Source: Pseudomonas capeferrum (GTDB lineage Bacteria; Pseudomonadota; Gammaproteobacteria; Pseudomonadales; Pseudomonadaceae). Taken from it: 64,000 nucleotides of DNA. Position numbers and translations under genes: made by a program. Each line of letters begins with the position of its first letter. Within the stretch, counting starts at the first letter, position 1. The stretch spans positions 62,001 to 126,000 of the forward strand of contig NZ_JAAMQM010000002.1 of the NCBI RefSeq assembly GCF_013523055.1. Direction: 5' to 3'. Shown here one piece after another: positions 57,102 to 64,000 of this stretch. The notes under the pieces are model-generated. The model did not search any database. It was not told where the DNA came from and saw nothing but the letters and a program-made list of their open reading frames with translations.

Positions 57102-58109
57102 ATGCTCGCCCTCGGCAAACTGCTTGACCTGACCCTGGCTGATCACGAACCGGCCGAGAAGACGCAAGTGACGACCGGGGGTGTACGATTGCGTTGGCTG
57201 GGGGCGGGAGCGTTGGAAGTGCGCCCTTCCGAAAGCTGCGACAACGGCCTGGACCTGCTGCTGTCGGCGGGCATCCACGGCAACGAGACCGCGCCCATCG
57301 AGTTGCTGGACGAGTTGCTGCATGGTGTGGCGCGCGGCGACATCAAGCCGCGTGCCAGGGTGCTGTTCCTGTTCGGCAATCCTATGGCGATCCGCAAGGG
57401 CGAGCGCTACGTCGAGCAGGACATCAACCGTCTGTTCAATGGCCGTCACGATCTTTCCAGCGGAGCGGAAGCCTTGCGCGCGGGCGAGCTCGAGCAGTTT
57501 GCCCGCGTCTTCTTCAGCGTGCCGGGTCGGACCCGCCTGCATTACGACCTGCATACCGCCATCCGCGGCTCGAAAATCGAGCAGTTCGCGCTGTACCCGT
57601 ACAAGGAAGGCCGCCAGCACTCGCGTCGTGAACTGGCCCGCCTGCGCGCGGCTGGCATGGAGGCCGTGCTGCTGCAGAGCAAGTCATCCATCACCTTCAG
57701 TGCCTTCACCTACGAACAGCTCGAGGCTGAAGCCTTCACCCTGGAGCTGGGCAAGGCCCGGCCTTTTGGGCAGAACGAACAGGTCAGCCTCGATCGCTTG
57801 CAGACGCGACTGCGGCAGATCATCGAAGGCAACGAGCCCGATACGGATGATTCGCTCGACGGCCTGCAGTTGTTCAGCGTGGCGCGCGAAATCATCAAGC
57901 ACAGCGACAATTTCCACCTGCATCTCCCGGCGGATATCGAGAACTTCTCCGAGTTGAGCAAGGGTTACCTGCTGGCCGAAGACCTGGCCGAGATGCGCTG
58001 GGTCGTCGAGGAGGAGGGCACGCGGATCATTTTCCCCAATCCCCGAGTGAAGAATGGGTTGCGGGCGGGGATCCTGGTCGTTCCGGATGCGGGTCAGGGG
58101 TTGGGGTGA
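57102..58109 (+). CDS. aruE: succinylglutamate desuccinylase
   Basis: A 335-residue zinc carboxypeptidase-like enzyme (AstE) that splits N-succinylglutamate into succinate and glutamate, the last pathway step. Zinc ligands and catalytic residues are in '[18 protein letters not shown]' (His, Glu) and '[11 protein letters not shown]' (His). The ATG at 57102 has an AAGGA site inside the end of the previous gene's tail region. This closes the aru operon. Confidence 0.94.
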   Translation: MLALGKLLDLTLADHEPAEKTQVTTGGVRLRWLGAGALEVRPSESCDNGLDLLLSAGIHGNETAPIELLDELLHGVARGDIKPRARVLFLFGNPMAIRKGERYVEQDINRLFNGRHDLSSGAEALRAGELEQFARVFFSVPGRTRLHYDLHTAIRGSKIEQFALYPYKEGRQHSRRELARLRAAGMEAVLLQSKSSITFSAFTYEQLEAEAFTLELGKARPFGQNEQVSLDRLQTRLRQIIEGNEPDTDDSLDGLQLFSVAREIIKHSDNFHLHLPADIENFSELSKGYLLAEDLAEMRWVVEEEGTRIIFPNPRVKNGLRAGILVVPDAGQGLG

Positions 58110-58511
58110 TCGACCGATCAAGCCGGGCATCCGGTCGAAGGTTTACCCTGATGCCTGGCAACGCGGGCCTCTCGATCAGGCCTTGATGGTTACGAACTCA
58201 TATCGTTTCAGTGCCCGCCGAGCTTGCCGATTGCAACGCTATCTCCCACGCTGAGTAACGGTTCATCCGTCTTCCCCTCTCTTTCCTCTCTTATTGACGG
58301 TAATTGGCTTGCCAGTGCGCAAAGCCGGGCTTTAGCATCGCCAATAACGCTGTTTTCGCATTCATTCGCCTGGCAAGCCGTCGATTGAATGGCTTTGCGA
58401 CGTATAAACACACTGCACCGAGATTGCAGGACCGATATAATGCGGCCCTTTGCCGTCCTTACGTCAGTTCGACGTACATGCTCAAGGGCCGCCGTTTCCG
58501 TGGAAGAACCT
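58110..58511 (+). other. aruE-alaS intergenic region
   Basis: 402 bases. A short stem ('cgaccg' with 'cggtcg', 58111-58136) follows aruE but lacks a T run. The region becomes AT-richer toward alaS and contains a probable promoter (separate entry). No further gene seen. Confidence 0.4.
58413..58441 (+). promoter_or_regulatory. probable sigma-70 promoter of alaS
   Basis: A perfect -10 hexamer TATAAT at 58436-58441 with a weak -35-like CTGCAC 17 bases upstream (58413-58418), about 70 bases before the alaS start codon. Confidence 0.55.
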
Positions 58512-61136
58512 ATGAAAAGCGCAGAAATCCGTGAAGCCTTCCTTCGCTTCTTCGAAGAGCAGGGCCATACCCGAGTTGCCTCCAGCTCCCTGATCCCGGG
58601 CAATGACCCGACGCTGCTGTTTACCAACGCAGGCATGAACCAGTTCAAGGACTGCTTCCTGGGTCAGGAAAAGCGCGCTTATACCCGTGCCGTCAGCAGC
58701 CAGAAATGCGTACGCGCTGGCGGCAAGCACAACGACCTGGAAAACGTCGGCTATACCGCGCGTCACCATACCTTCTTCGAAATGCTGGGCAACTTCAGCT
58801 TCGGCGACTATTTCAAGCGCGACGCGATCACCTTCGCCTGGACGTTCCTGACCTCCGAACACTGGCTGAACCTGCCCAAGGAAAAGCTCTGGGTCACCGT
58901 CTACGAAAGTGATGACGAAGCCTACGAGATCTGGACCCGGGAAATCGGCGTTCCCGCCGAGCGCATGGTGCGCATCGGCGACAACAAGGGCGCGCCCTAC
59001 GCTTCCGACAACTTCTGGACCATGGGCGATACCGGCCCGTGTGGCCCTTGCACCGAGATCTTCTTCGACCACGGCGCCGATATCTGGGGTGGCCCGCCCG
59101 GCTCGCCGGAAGAAGACGGCGATCGTTACATCGAGATCTGGAACAACGTCTTCATGCAGTTCAACCGCACCGCCGACGGCGTCCTGCACCCGCTGCCCGC
59201 CCCGTCGGTGGACACCGGCATGGGCCTGGAGCGCATCAGTGCCGTGATGCAGCACGTGAAGTCGAACTACGACATCGACCTGTTCCAGAGCCTGCTTGCC
59301 GCGGCCGCGCAGGCCATCGGTTGCAGCAATGATGGCCAGCCCTCGCTGAAAGTGGTGGCCGACCATATCCGCTCTTGCGGCTTCCTGATCGCCGACGGCG
59401 TACTGCCTTCCAACGAAGGCCGCGGCTACGTGCTGCGTCGCATCATTCGTCGCGCCTGCCGCCACGGTAACAAGCTGGGCGCCAGGGGCAGCTTCTTCCA
59501 TCGGATCGTCGCGGCGCTGGTGAGCGAGATGGGTGTGGCGTTCCCCGAGCTGACCCAGCAGCAGGCGCACATCGAGCGTGTCCTCAAGACCGAGGAGGAG
59601 CAGTTCGCCAAGACCCTGGAGCAGGGTCTGCGTATCCTCGAACAGGACCTGGCCCAGCTGCAGGGCGAGGTCGTTCCGGGCGATGTGGTGTTCAAGCTCT
59701 ACGATACCTACGGTTTCCCGATGGACCTGACCGCCGATATCGCCCGTGAGCGCAGCCTGACCATCGACGAGGCAGGCTTCGAGCGCGAGATGGATGCCCA
59801 GCGCGAGCGCGCCCGCTCCGCCAGTGCCTTCGGCATGGACTACAACAGCCTGGTCAAGGTCGACGTCGCCACCGAGTTCCTGGGCTATGCCGCGAACGAC
59901 GGCGACGCGACCGTGGTCGCCCTGTACAAGGATGGCCAGTCGGTGCGGCAATTGGCCGAAGGCGAGGAGGGCGTGGTCATCCTGGACCGCACGCCGTTCT
60001 ATGCCGAGTCCGGTGGCCAGATCGGCGATTGCGGCTACCTCCAGGCGTCCGTCGCGCGCTTTGACGTACGTGATACCACCAAGACCGGCGGCGCTTTCCT
60101 GCATCACGGCGTAGTCACCGGTGGCAGCCTCGAAGTCGGTGCCTCGGTGCAAACCCGCGTCGATGCCGACGTCCAGCAGGCCACCGCGTTGAACCATTCG
60201 GCGACCCACCTGTTGCACGCTGCGCTGCGCCAGGTATTGGGCGATCACGTCCAGCAGAAGGGTTCGTTGGTCGACAGCCAGCGTCTGCGCTTCGACTTCA
60301 GCCATTTCGAGGCGATCAAGCCAGAGCAGATCAAGGCCCTCGAAGAGATCGTCAACCGCGAAGTGCGCAAGAACACCCCGGTCGAGATCGAGGAGACCGA
60401 TGTCGAGACGGCCAAGCGCAAGGGCGCCATGGCGCTGTTCGGCGAGAAGTACGGTGATACCGTTCGCGTACTGACCATGGGCGGCGATTTCTCGGTCGAG
60501 CTGTGCGGTGGTATCCATGCCAAGCGCACCGGCGACATCAGCGTCTTCAAGATCATCAGCGAGAGCGGCGTGGCCTCCGGCGTGCGCCGCATCGAAGCGG
60601 TCACTGGTGCCGCCGCGCTGGCTTACCTGAACGCTGCCGAGGAGCAGGTCAAGGAAGCCGCGCAACTGGTCAAGGGCAACCGTGACAACCTCATCGACAA
60701 GCTGTCGGCGGTGCTCGAGCGCAACCGTCAGTTGGAGAAGCAGCTCGAGCAGCTGCAAGCCAAGGCCGCCAGCGCCGCAGGGGACGATCTCTCCAGTGCC
60801 GCCGTGGAGGTCAAGGGTGCCAAGGTCCTGGCGGCTCGTCTGGACGGGCAGGACGGCAAGGCCCTGTTGGCTCTGGTCGATCAGTTGAAGAACAAGCTCG
60901 GCCAAGCAGTGATCCTGCTCGGCAGCGAGCATGAGGGCAAGGTCGTGCTGGTTGCCGGCGTGACCAAGGACCTCTCCGGCCAACTCAAGGCTGGCGATCT
61001 GATGAAGCAAGCCGCCGCGGCGGTGGGCGGCAAGGGCGGTGGTCGTCCGGACATGGCTCAGGGCGGAGGCGTCGACGTCGCCGCGCTGGACAGTGCCCTG
61101 GCCCTCGCAGTGCCGTTCGCCGAGCAAGGCCTTTGA
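58512..61136 (+). CDS. alaS: alanyl-tRNA synthetase
   Basis: An 874-residue class II synthetase. The N-terminal catalytic domain starts '[27 protein letters not shown]' with '[38 protein letters not shown]'; the editing domain contains the zinc-type motif in '[17 protein letters not shown]' with '[10 protein letters not shown]'; the C-terminal C-Ala region is coiled coil ('[16 protein letters not shown]') and then a DHHA1-like domain with '[15 protein letters not shown]'. It charges tRNA-Ala and edits Ser/Gly mischarging. The start is ATG 58512, which gives the standard N-terminus and length. Confidence 0.97.
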   Translation: MKSAEIREAFLRFFEEQGHTRVASSSLIPGNDPTLLFTNAGMNQFKDCFLGQEKRAYTRAVSSQKCVRAGGKHNDLENVGYTARHHTFFEMLGNFSFGDYFKRDAITFAWTFLTSEHWLNLPKEKLWVTVYESDDEAYEIWTREIGVPAERMVRIGDNKGAPYASDNFWTMGDTGPCGPCTEIFFDHGADIWGGPPGSPEEDGDRYIEIWNNVFMQFNRTADGVLHPLPAPSVDTGMGLERISAVMQHVKSNYDIDLFQSLLAAAAQAIGCSNDGQPSLKVVADHIRSCGFLIADGVLPSNEGRGYVLRRIIRRACRHGNKLGARGSFFHRIVAALVSEMGVAFPELTQQQAHIERVLKTEEEQFAKTLEQGLRILEQDLAQLQGEVVPGDVVFKLYDTYGFPMDLTADIARERSLTIDEAGFEREMDAQRERARSASAFGMDYNSLVKVDVATEFLGYAANDGDATVVALYKDGQSVRQLAEGEEGVVILDRTPFYAESGGQIGDCGYLQASVARFDVRDTTKTGGAFLHHGVVTGGSLEVGASVQTRVDADVQQATALNHSATHLLHAALRQVLGDHVQQKGSLVDSQRLRFDFSHFEAIKPEQIKALEEIVNREVRKNTPVEIEETDVETAKRKGAMALFGEKYGDTVRVLTMGGDFSVELCGGIHAKRTGDISVFKIISESGVASGVRRIEAVTGAAALAYLNAAEEQVKEAAQLVKGNRDNLIDKLSAVLERNRQLEKQLEQLQAKAASAAGDDLSSAAVEVKGAKVLAARLDGQDGKALLALVDQLKNKLGQAVILLGSEHEGKVVLVAGVTKDLSGQLKAGDLMKQAAAAVGGKGGGRPDMAQGGGVDVAALDSALALAVPFAEQGL

Positions 61137-61142
61137 AGTGAG

Positions 61143-61170
61143 CGCGGCCCGCCGTTCCTGGCGGGCCGCG
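61143..61170 (+). terminator. hairpin after alaS
   Basis: A perfect 11-bp GC-rich stem (61143-61153 with 61160-61170) with a six-base loop, starting seven bases after the alaS stop. There is no immediate T run, so it may be a processing or weak termination element before lysC. Confidence 0.55.
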
Positions 61171-61221
61171 GCATGATGGATTGTTTATTGGGTGCCCTTC
61201 GTGGGCTGAGGCAGCTTTGAA

Positions 61222-62457
61222 ATGGCGTTGATCGTACAGAAATTTGGCGGTACCTCTGTCGGTTCCATCGAGCGGATCGAGCAGGTTGCCGACAAGGTCA
61301 AGAAATTCCGCGACGCAGGCGATGACCTGGTGGTCGTGCTGTCGGCCATGAGCGGAGAAACCAATCGCCTGATCGACTTGGCCAGGCAGGTGAGCGATCA
61401 ACCGGCTCCACGCGAGCTGGACGTGATCGTCTCGACCGGCGAGCAGGTGACCATCGCCCTGCTGGCCATGGCATTGATCAAGCGGGGCGTGCCGGCGGTG
61501 TCCTATACCGGCAACCAGGTGCGCATCCTTACCGACAGCTCGCACAACAAGGCGCGCATCCTGCAGATCGACGACCAGAAGATCCGCGCCGATCTGAAGG
61601 CCGGGCGCGTCGTGGTCGTGGCGGGTTTCCAGGGCGTCGACGAGCACGGCAGCATCACCACGCTCGGTCGTGGCGGCTCCGACACCACCGGCGTCGCGCT
61701 GGCCGCGGCCCTGAAGGCCGACGAATGCCAGATCTACACCGATGTGGACGGCGTCTACACCACCGACCCGCGGGTAGTGGCGCAAGCGCGTCGTCTGGAA
61801 AAGATCACCTTCGAGGAAATGCTGGAAATGGCCAGCCTCGGCTCCAAGGTGTTGCAGATCCGCTCGGTCGAATTCGCCGGCAAGTACAACGTCCCGCTGC
61901 GCGTGCTGCACAGCTTCAAGGAGGGTCCAGGTACCCTCATTACCATCGATGAAGAGGAATCCATGGAACAGCCGATCATTTCCGGTATCGCCTTCAACCG
62001 TGATGAGGCCAAGCTGACCATTCGCGGCGTACCGGACAATCCGGGTGTCGCCTTCAAGATCCTCGGCCCGATCAGTGCCTCGAACATCGAAGTCGACATG
62101 ATCGTGCAGAATGTCGCGCACGATAACACCACGGACTTCACCTTCACCGTTCACCGCAACGAGTACGAGAAGGCACAGAGCGTCCTGGAAAACACGGCTC
62201 GCGAGATCGGTGCGCGTGAAGTCATTGGCGATACCAAGATCGCCAAGGTCTCCATCGTCGGTGTCGGCATGCGCTCGCACGCCGGCGTTGCCAGCCAGAT
62301 GTTCGAAGCCTTGGCCAAGGAAAGCATCAATATCCAGATGATCTCCACCTCGGAGATCAAGGTGTCGGTGGTCATCGAAGAGAAGTACCTCGAACTGGCG
62401 GTACGTGCGCTGCACACGGCTTTCGAGCTGGATGCCCCCGTACGACAGAGTGAGTGA
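61222..62457 (+). CDS. lysC: aspartate kinase
   Basis: A 411-residue monofunctional aspartokinase, phosphorylating aspartate in the Lys/Thr/Met pathway. The N-terminal kinase domain has 'KFGGTSVG' (7-14), 'LSAMSGETNRL' and 'GRGGSDTTGVALAAAL'; the C-terminal half has two ACT domains ('IRGVPDNPGVAFKILGPIS' and 'VGVGMRSHAGVASQMFEALAKESINIQMISTSEIKVSVVI'), which bind lysine/threonine for feedback inhibition. A possible internal start lies at 61963 (see findings). It is downstream of alaS, as in other pseudomonads. Confidence 0.95.
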   Translation: MALIVQKFGGTSVGSIERIEQVADKVKKFRDAGDDLVVVLSAMSGETNRLIDLARQVSDQPAPRELDVIVSTGEQVTIALLAMALIKRGVPAVSYTGNQVRILTDSSHNKARILQIDDQKIRADLKAGRVVVVAGFQGVDEHGSITTLGRGGSDTTGVALAAALKADECQIYTDVDGVYTTDPRVVAQARRLEKITFEEMLEMASLGSKVLQIRSVEFAGKYNVPLRVLHSFKEGPGTLITIDEEESMEQPIISGIAFNRDEAKLTIRGVPDNPGVAFKILGPISASNIEVDMIVQNVAHDNTTDFTFTVHRNEYEKAQSVLENTAREIGAREVIGDTKIAKVSIVGVGMRSHAGVASQMFEALAKESINIQMISTSEIKVSVVIEEKYLELAVRALHTAFELDAPVRQSE

Positions 62458-62471
62458 AACACTGCCTTGAG

Positions 62472-62500
62472 GGGCGCGGCTTGCCGCGCCCTTCGCGTTT
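62472..62500 (+). terminator. probable terminator after lysC
   Basis: An 8-bp GC stem (gggcgcgg at 62472-62479, ccgcgccc at 62484-62491) with a CTTG loop, followed by a moderately T-rich stretch ('ttcgcgtttct'). Confidence 0.55.
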
Positions 62501-62636
62501 CTGGCTTTCACGCGCGATCCTGTCCTTTCGTGCGCGAGAGCCGATACGGGGCTGCTTCGGATCTTCCTGATGGAAAATAGGCGTGGCCCCTGCCGTAAAG
62601 ACTGTTATCCCTGAATGATTGTGTAAGGAGAAAGCT

Positions 62637-62825
62637 ATGTTGATTCTGACTCGTCGGTGCGCCGAGAGCCTGATCATTGGCGACGGTGAGATCACCGTGA
62701 CTGTGCTGGGCGTCAAAGGAAACCAGGTGCGTATCGGTGTCAGCGCCCCTAAGGAAGTGGCGGTTCACCGCGAGGAAATCTACCTGCGGATCAAGAAAGA
62801 GAAAGACGAAGAACCAAGCCTTTAA
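62637..62825 (+). CDS. csrA: carbon storage regulator CsrA (RsmA-type)
   Basis: A 62-residue RNA-binding protein with the family sequence '[48 protein letters not shown]'. Key RNA contacts are conserved: Arg6/Arg7-type N-terminal residues and 'VHREEIY' (Arg44). It binds GGA motifs in 5' leaders to control translation, and in pseudomonads acts under the GacA/RsmY-Z system. A GTGTAAGGAG site precedes the ATG. Pseudomonads carry several csrA/rsm paralogues; this is the one between lysC and the Ser/Arg tRNA genes. Confidence 0.95.
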   Translation: MLILTRRCAESLIIGDGEITVTVLGVKGNQVRIGVSAPKEVAVHREEIYLRIKKEKDEEPSL

Positions 62826-62854
62826 TTTTTATCGATTTTTTTTCACAAAAGGGT

Positions 62855-62883
62855 TTGCAAACGGGGAGAGGTCTGGTTATTAT
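62855..62883 (+). promoter_or_regulatory. predicted tRNA-Ser promoter
   Basis: TTGCAA at 62855-62860 and TATTAT at 62878-62883 with a 17-base spacer, 15 bases before the tRNA-Ser gene. Confidence 0.6.
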
Positions 62884-62898
62884 ACGCCCCGTGTTGCG

Positions 62899-62988
62899 GT
62901 GAGGTGGCCGAGTGGCCGAAGGCGCTCCCCTGCTAAGGGAGTATACCTCATAAGGGTATCGGGGGTTCGAATCCCCCCTTCACCGCCA
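62899..62988 (+). tRNA. tRNA-Ser (anticodon GCU)
   Basis: A 90-base gene with a complete cloverleaf and long variable arm. The 7-bp acceptor stem pairs GGTGAGG with CTTCACC; discriminator G; CCA encoded at 62986-62988. Anticodon loop 'ctgctaa' gives GCT at 62932-62934 for AGC/AGU codons. The T arm 'ggggg-ttcgaat-ccccc' is perfect. Confidence 0.95.
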
Positions 62989-63054
62989 TTATTCGTGTAG
63001 GGCGCTTCTAACTGGCTGGGTTGCTTAAGTCGTTGAAATTAAACGAAAAAGTAC

Positions 63055-63082
63055 TTGGCAAATCGGTAAAGCGAACTATAAT
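63055..63082 (+). promoter_or_regulatory. promoter of the tRNA-Arg cluster
   Basis: TTGGCA at 63055-63060 and consensus TATAAT at 63077-63082 with a 16-base spacer, followed by GC-rich 'gcgcgg' and the first tRNA-Arg 14 bases later. Confidence 0.8.
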
Positions 63083-63096
63083 GCGCGGCAAGACAT

Positions 63097-63173
63097 GGAC
63101 TCATAGCTCAGCTGGATAGAGTACTCGGCTACGAACCGAGCGGTCGCAGGTTCGAATCCTGCTGAGTCCACCA
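63097..63173 (+). tRNA. tRNA-Arg (anticodon ACG), copy 1
   Basis: A 77-base tRNA with encoded CCA. Acceptor GGACTCA pairs with TGAGTCC, discriminator A; anticodon loop 'ctacgaa' gives ACG (read as ICG) for CGN codons. D arm 'AGCTCAGCTGGATAGAGT' and T arm 'GCAGGTTCGAATCCTGC' are canonical. Confidence 0.97.
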
Positions 63174-63246
63174 TATAATAAGCCTGGTTCTTCATCGAGG
63201 CAGGCTTGTTTAAACCAGTGGTAACCTGGTCTAAAATTACCAAACT

Positions 63247-63323
63247 GGACTCATAGCTCAGCTGGATAGAGTACTCGGCTACGAACCGAGCGGTCGCAGG
63301 TTCGAATCCTGCTGAGTCCACCA
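63247..63323 (+). tRNA. tRNA-Arg (anticodon ACG), copy 2
   Basis: Identical in sequence to copy 1, 150 bases downstream. The spacer between copies 1 and 2 is nearly the same as that between copies 2 and 3. Confidence 0.97.
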
Positions 63324-63397
63324 TACAATAAGCCTGGTTCGTTTATCGAAGCAGGTTTGTTTCAACCAGTGGTAGCCTGGTCTAAAAATACCAAACT

Positions 63398-63474
63398 GGA
63401 CTCATAGCTCAGCTGGATAGAGTACTCGGCTACGAACCGAGCGGTCGCAGGTTCGAATCCTGCTGAGTCCACCA
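63398..63474 (+). tRNA. tRNA-Arg (anticodon ACG), copy 3
   Basis: Identical to copies 1 and 2, 151 bases after copy 2. It is followed by the terminator of the cluster. Confidence 0.97.
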
Positions 63475-63483
63475 TATACCAAG

Positions 63484-63509
63484 AAGCCCGCTTTCATAGC
63501 GGGCTTTTT
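63484..63509 (+). terminator. rho-independent terminator of the tRNA-Arg cluster
   Basis: A perfect 9-bp stem (63484-63492 with 63498-63506) with a five-base loop and a run of five T residues, ten bases after the last tRNA. Confidence 0.92.
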
Positions 63510-63782
63510 GCTGTCTGGAGCATTACCTTTTCTTTAGCGTTCGCCGTCGCACGCACGGCTTCGAGCGTTGTCATAGCTTTCTCTCGCAAGCGATTGTTCT
63601 GGCCAAAAATTTAAGCGATCACGCCGCCAAGGCAGTGTATGATTGCGCCCGTCAGCCCCGCCGGGGCTTGTGGAATGCCACCATGGACTTACCCAGTAGT
63701 TACTCAATAGCCCGATTTGTTCAGCAGAATCTGACCGATTGATTCTCCCGGCGTGCTCCGCTGCTGGGAGTGGAGTTCGCCT
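63510..63782 (+). other. mgtE upstream region
   Basis: 273 bases between the tRNA terminator and mgtE. It contains an imperfect hairpin close to the start ('ctcccgg...ctgggag', about 63744-63770) and a GGAG site. I could not recognise an M-box or other magnesium riboswitch. Promoter boxes not identified. Confidence 0.4.
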
Positions 63783-64000
63783 ATGACCGAAGTCGAAGTA
63801 AAGAAAGCGCCTGAAAGCCTGCAGGATCGCCTGGCCCAGGTGATCGACCTGCTGCAACGCCAGCGGGTGGTCGAGGACCTGACGCACCGTCAGGAAGGCC
63901 ACCACCATGACTTGGTGGAGAACCTGGTCCATCGGCAGAACCTGGTCGAGCTGCAACGCAAGCTCGATGACCTGCACCCCGCCGACATCGCCTACATCCT
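63783..64000 (+). CDS. mgtE: magnesium transporter MgtE, 5' part
   Basis: The first 72 or so codons of an MgtE-type Mg2+ channel; the gene runs past the window end. The visible N-terminal region is cytoplasmic: a helical start ('ESLQDRLAQVIDLLQRQRVVEDLTHRQEG') and the beginning of the MgtE N-domain superhelix ('VELQRKLDDLHPADIAYIL'). The 'LHPADIAYIL' phrase is diagnostic of MgtE. The ATG at 63783 has a GGAG site upstream. Confidence 0.88.
   Translation, partial: MTEVEVKKAPESLQDRLAQVIDLLQRQRVVEDLTHRQEGHHHDLVENLVHRQNLVELQRKLDDLHPADIAYI

Noticed and set aside
58482..61127. An 881-codon open frame antisense to alaS
   Set aside because: GC-rich codon usage leaves the opposite strand open. alaS is unmistakable and the antisense product has no recognisable domain.
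63076..63324. Open frame on the minus strand through two tRNA-Arg genes
   Set aside because: It is made of tRNA antisense sequence and repeats itself exactly; not a gene.
63510..63782. Possible magnesium riboswitch (M-box) before mgtE
   Set aside because: I could not recognise the conserved M-box core or the expected long multi-helix fold; only a small hairpin is visible.

Overview
This 64 kb window is chromosomal DNA from a Pseudomonas, most likely of the P. putida / P. entomophila group. The evidence is the GC-rich coding sequence, the Pseudomonas-type arginine block (aot transport genes, argR, aruCFGDBE), the fadD2-fadD1 pair with a divergent phaJ-type gene, the order alaS-lysC-csrA-tRNA-mgtE, and small Pseudomonas-typical proteins (DUF2790, DUF3509). 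I see no prophage, integrase, insertion sequence, CRISPR array or plasmid function. The species assignment is inferred from gene content and order recalled from memory, not from a search.

Layout. 1-9 kb: the end of a LysR regulator, an OsmC-YcaO fusion, a TorF-type porin, a second signal-peptidase-II-like gene, two YsnF/AvaK-type stress proteins and a GAF/degenerate-GGDEF/EAL protein. 9-21 kb: an MDR-family oxidoreductase, an MFS exporter, a BenE-type symporter, a thiol-redox protein, folE, an Smr endonuclease, an isochorismatase-like hydrolase, prmB, an alpha/beta hydrolase, aroC and an MFS transporter. 21-40 kb: many small or single-gene units, including an acireductone-dioxygenase-like cupin lacking one metal ligand, an ankyrin protein, a ZIP transporter, an LTA-synthase-like sulfatase-fold enzyme, RraB, cytochrome c, CorA, a beta-helix protein, CsbD, BrkB/YihY, peptide deformylase, and a LysE exporter with an AraC regulator. 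A frameshifted YciI-type pseudogene sits directly before an SRPBCC gene. 40-45 kb: phaJ-type hydratase and two long-chain acyl-CoA ligases. 45.8-58.1 kb: arginine uptake, ArgR and the arginine succinyltransferase pathway, preceded by sequences matching the ArgR half-site TGTCGC-N8-AA. 58.5-64 kb: alaS, lysC, csrA, tRNA-Ser(GCU), three tandem tRNA-Arg(ACG) and the start of mgtE.

How the genes work together. The best-resolved system imports arginine/ornithine (AotJQMP), senses it (ArgR) and degrades it to glutamate and succinate (AruC-AruE). The fadD/phaJ locus links fatty-acid activation to beta-oxidation and hydroxyacyl-CoA (PHA precursor) supply.

The least explained material is intergenic. 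At least eight REP/BIME-like palindromic elements of several architectures are present: a roughly 560-bp mirror-image cluster at 16.4-17.0 kb, three nested two-layer palindromes (25.1, 28.6 and 50.1 kb), two copies of an arm-core-arm element with a conserved non-palindromic core (11.1 and 43.2 kb), and single palindromes at 12.5 and 36.6 kb. No REP-associated transposase gene is in the window. I did not find a convincing new multi-gene system; the repeats, the altered active sites and a possible internal start in lysC are the best leads.
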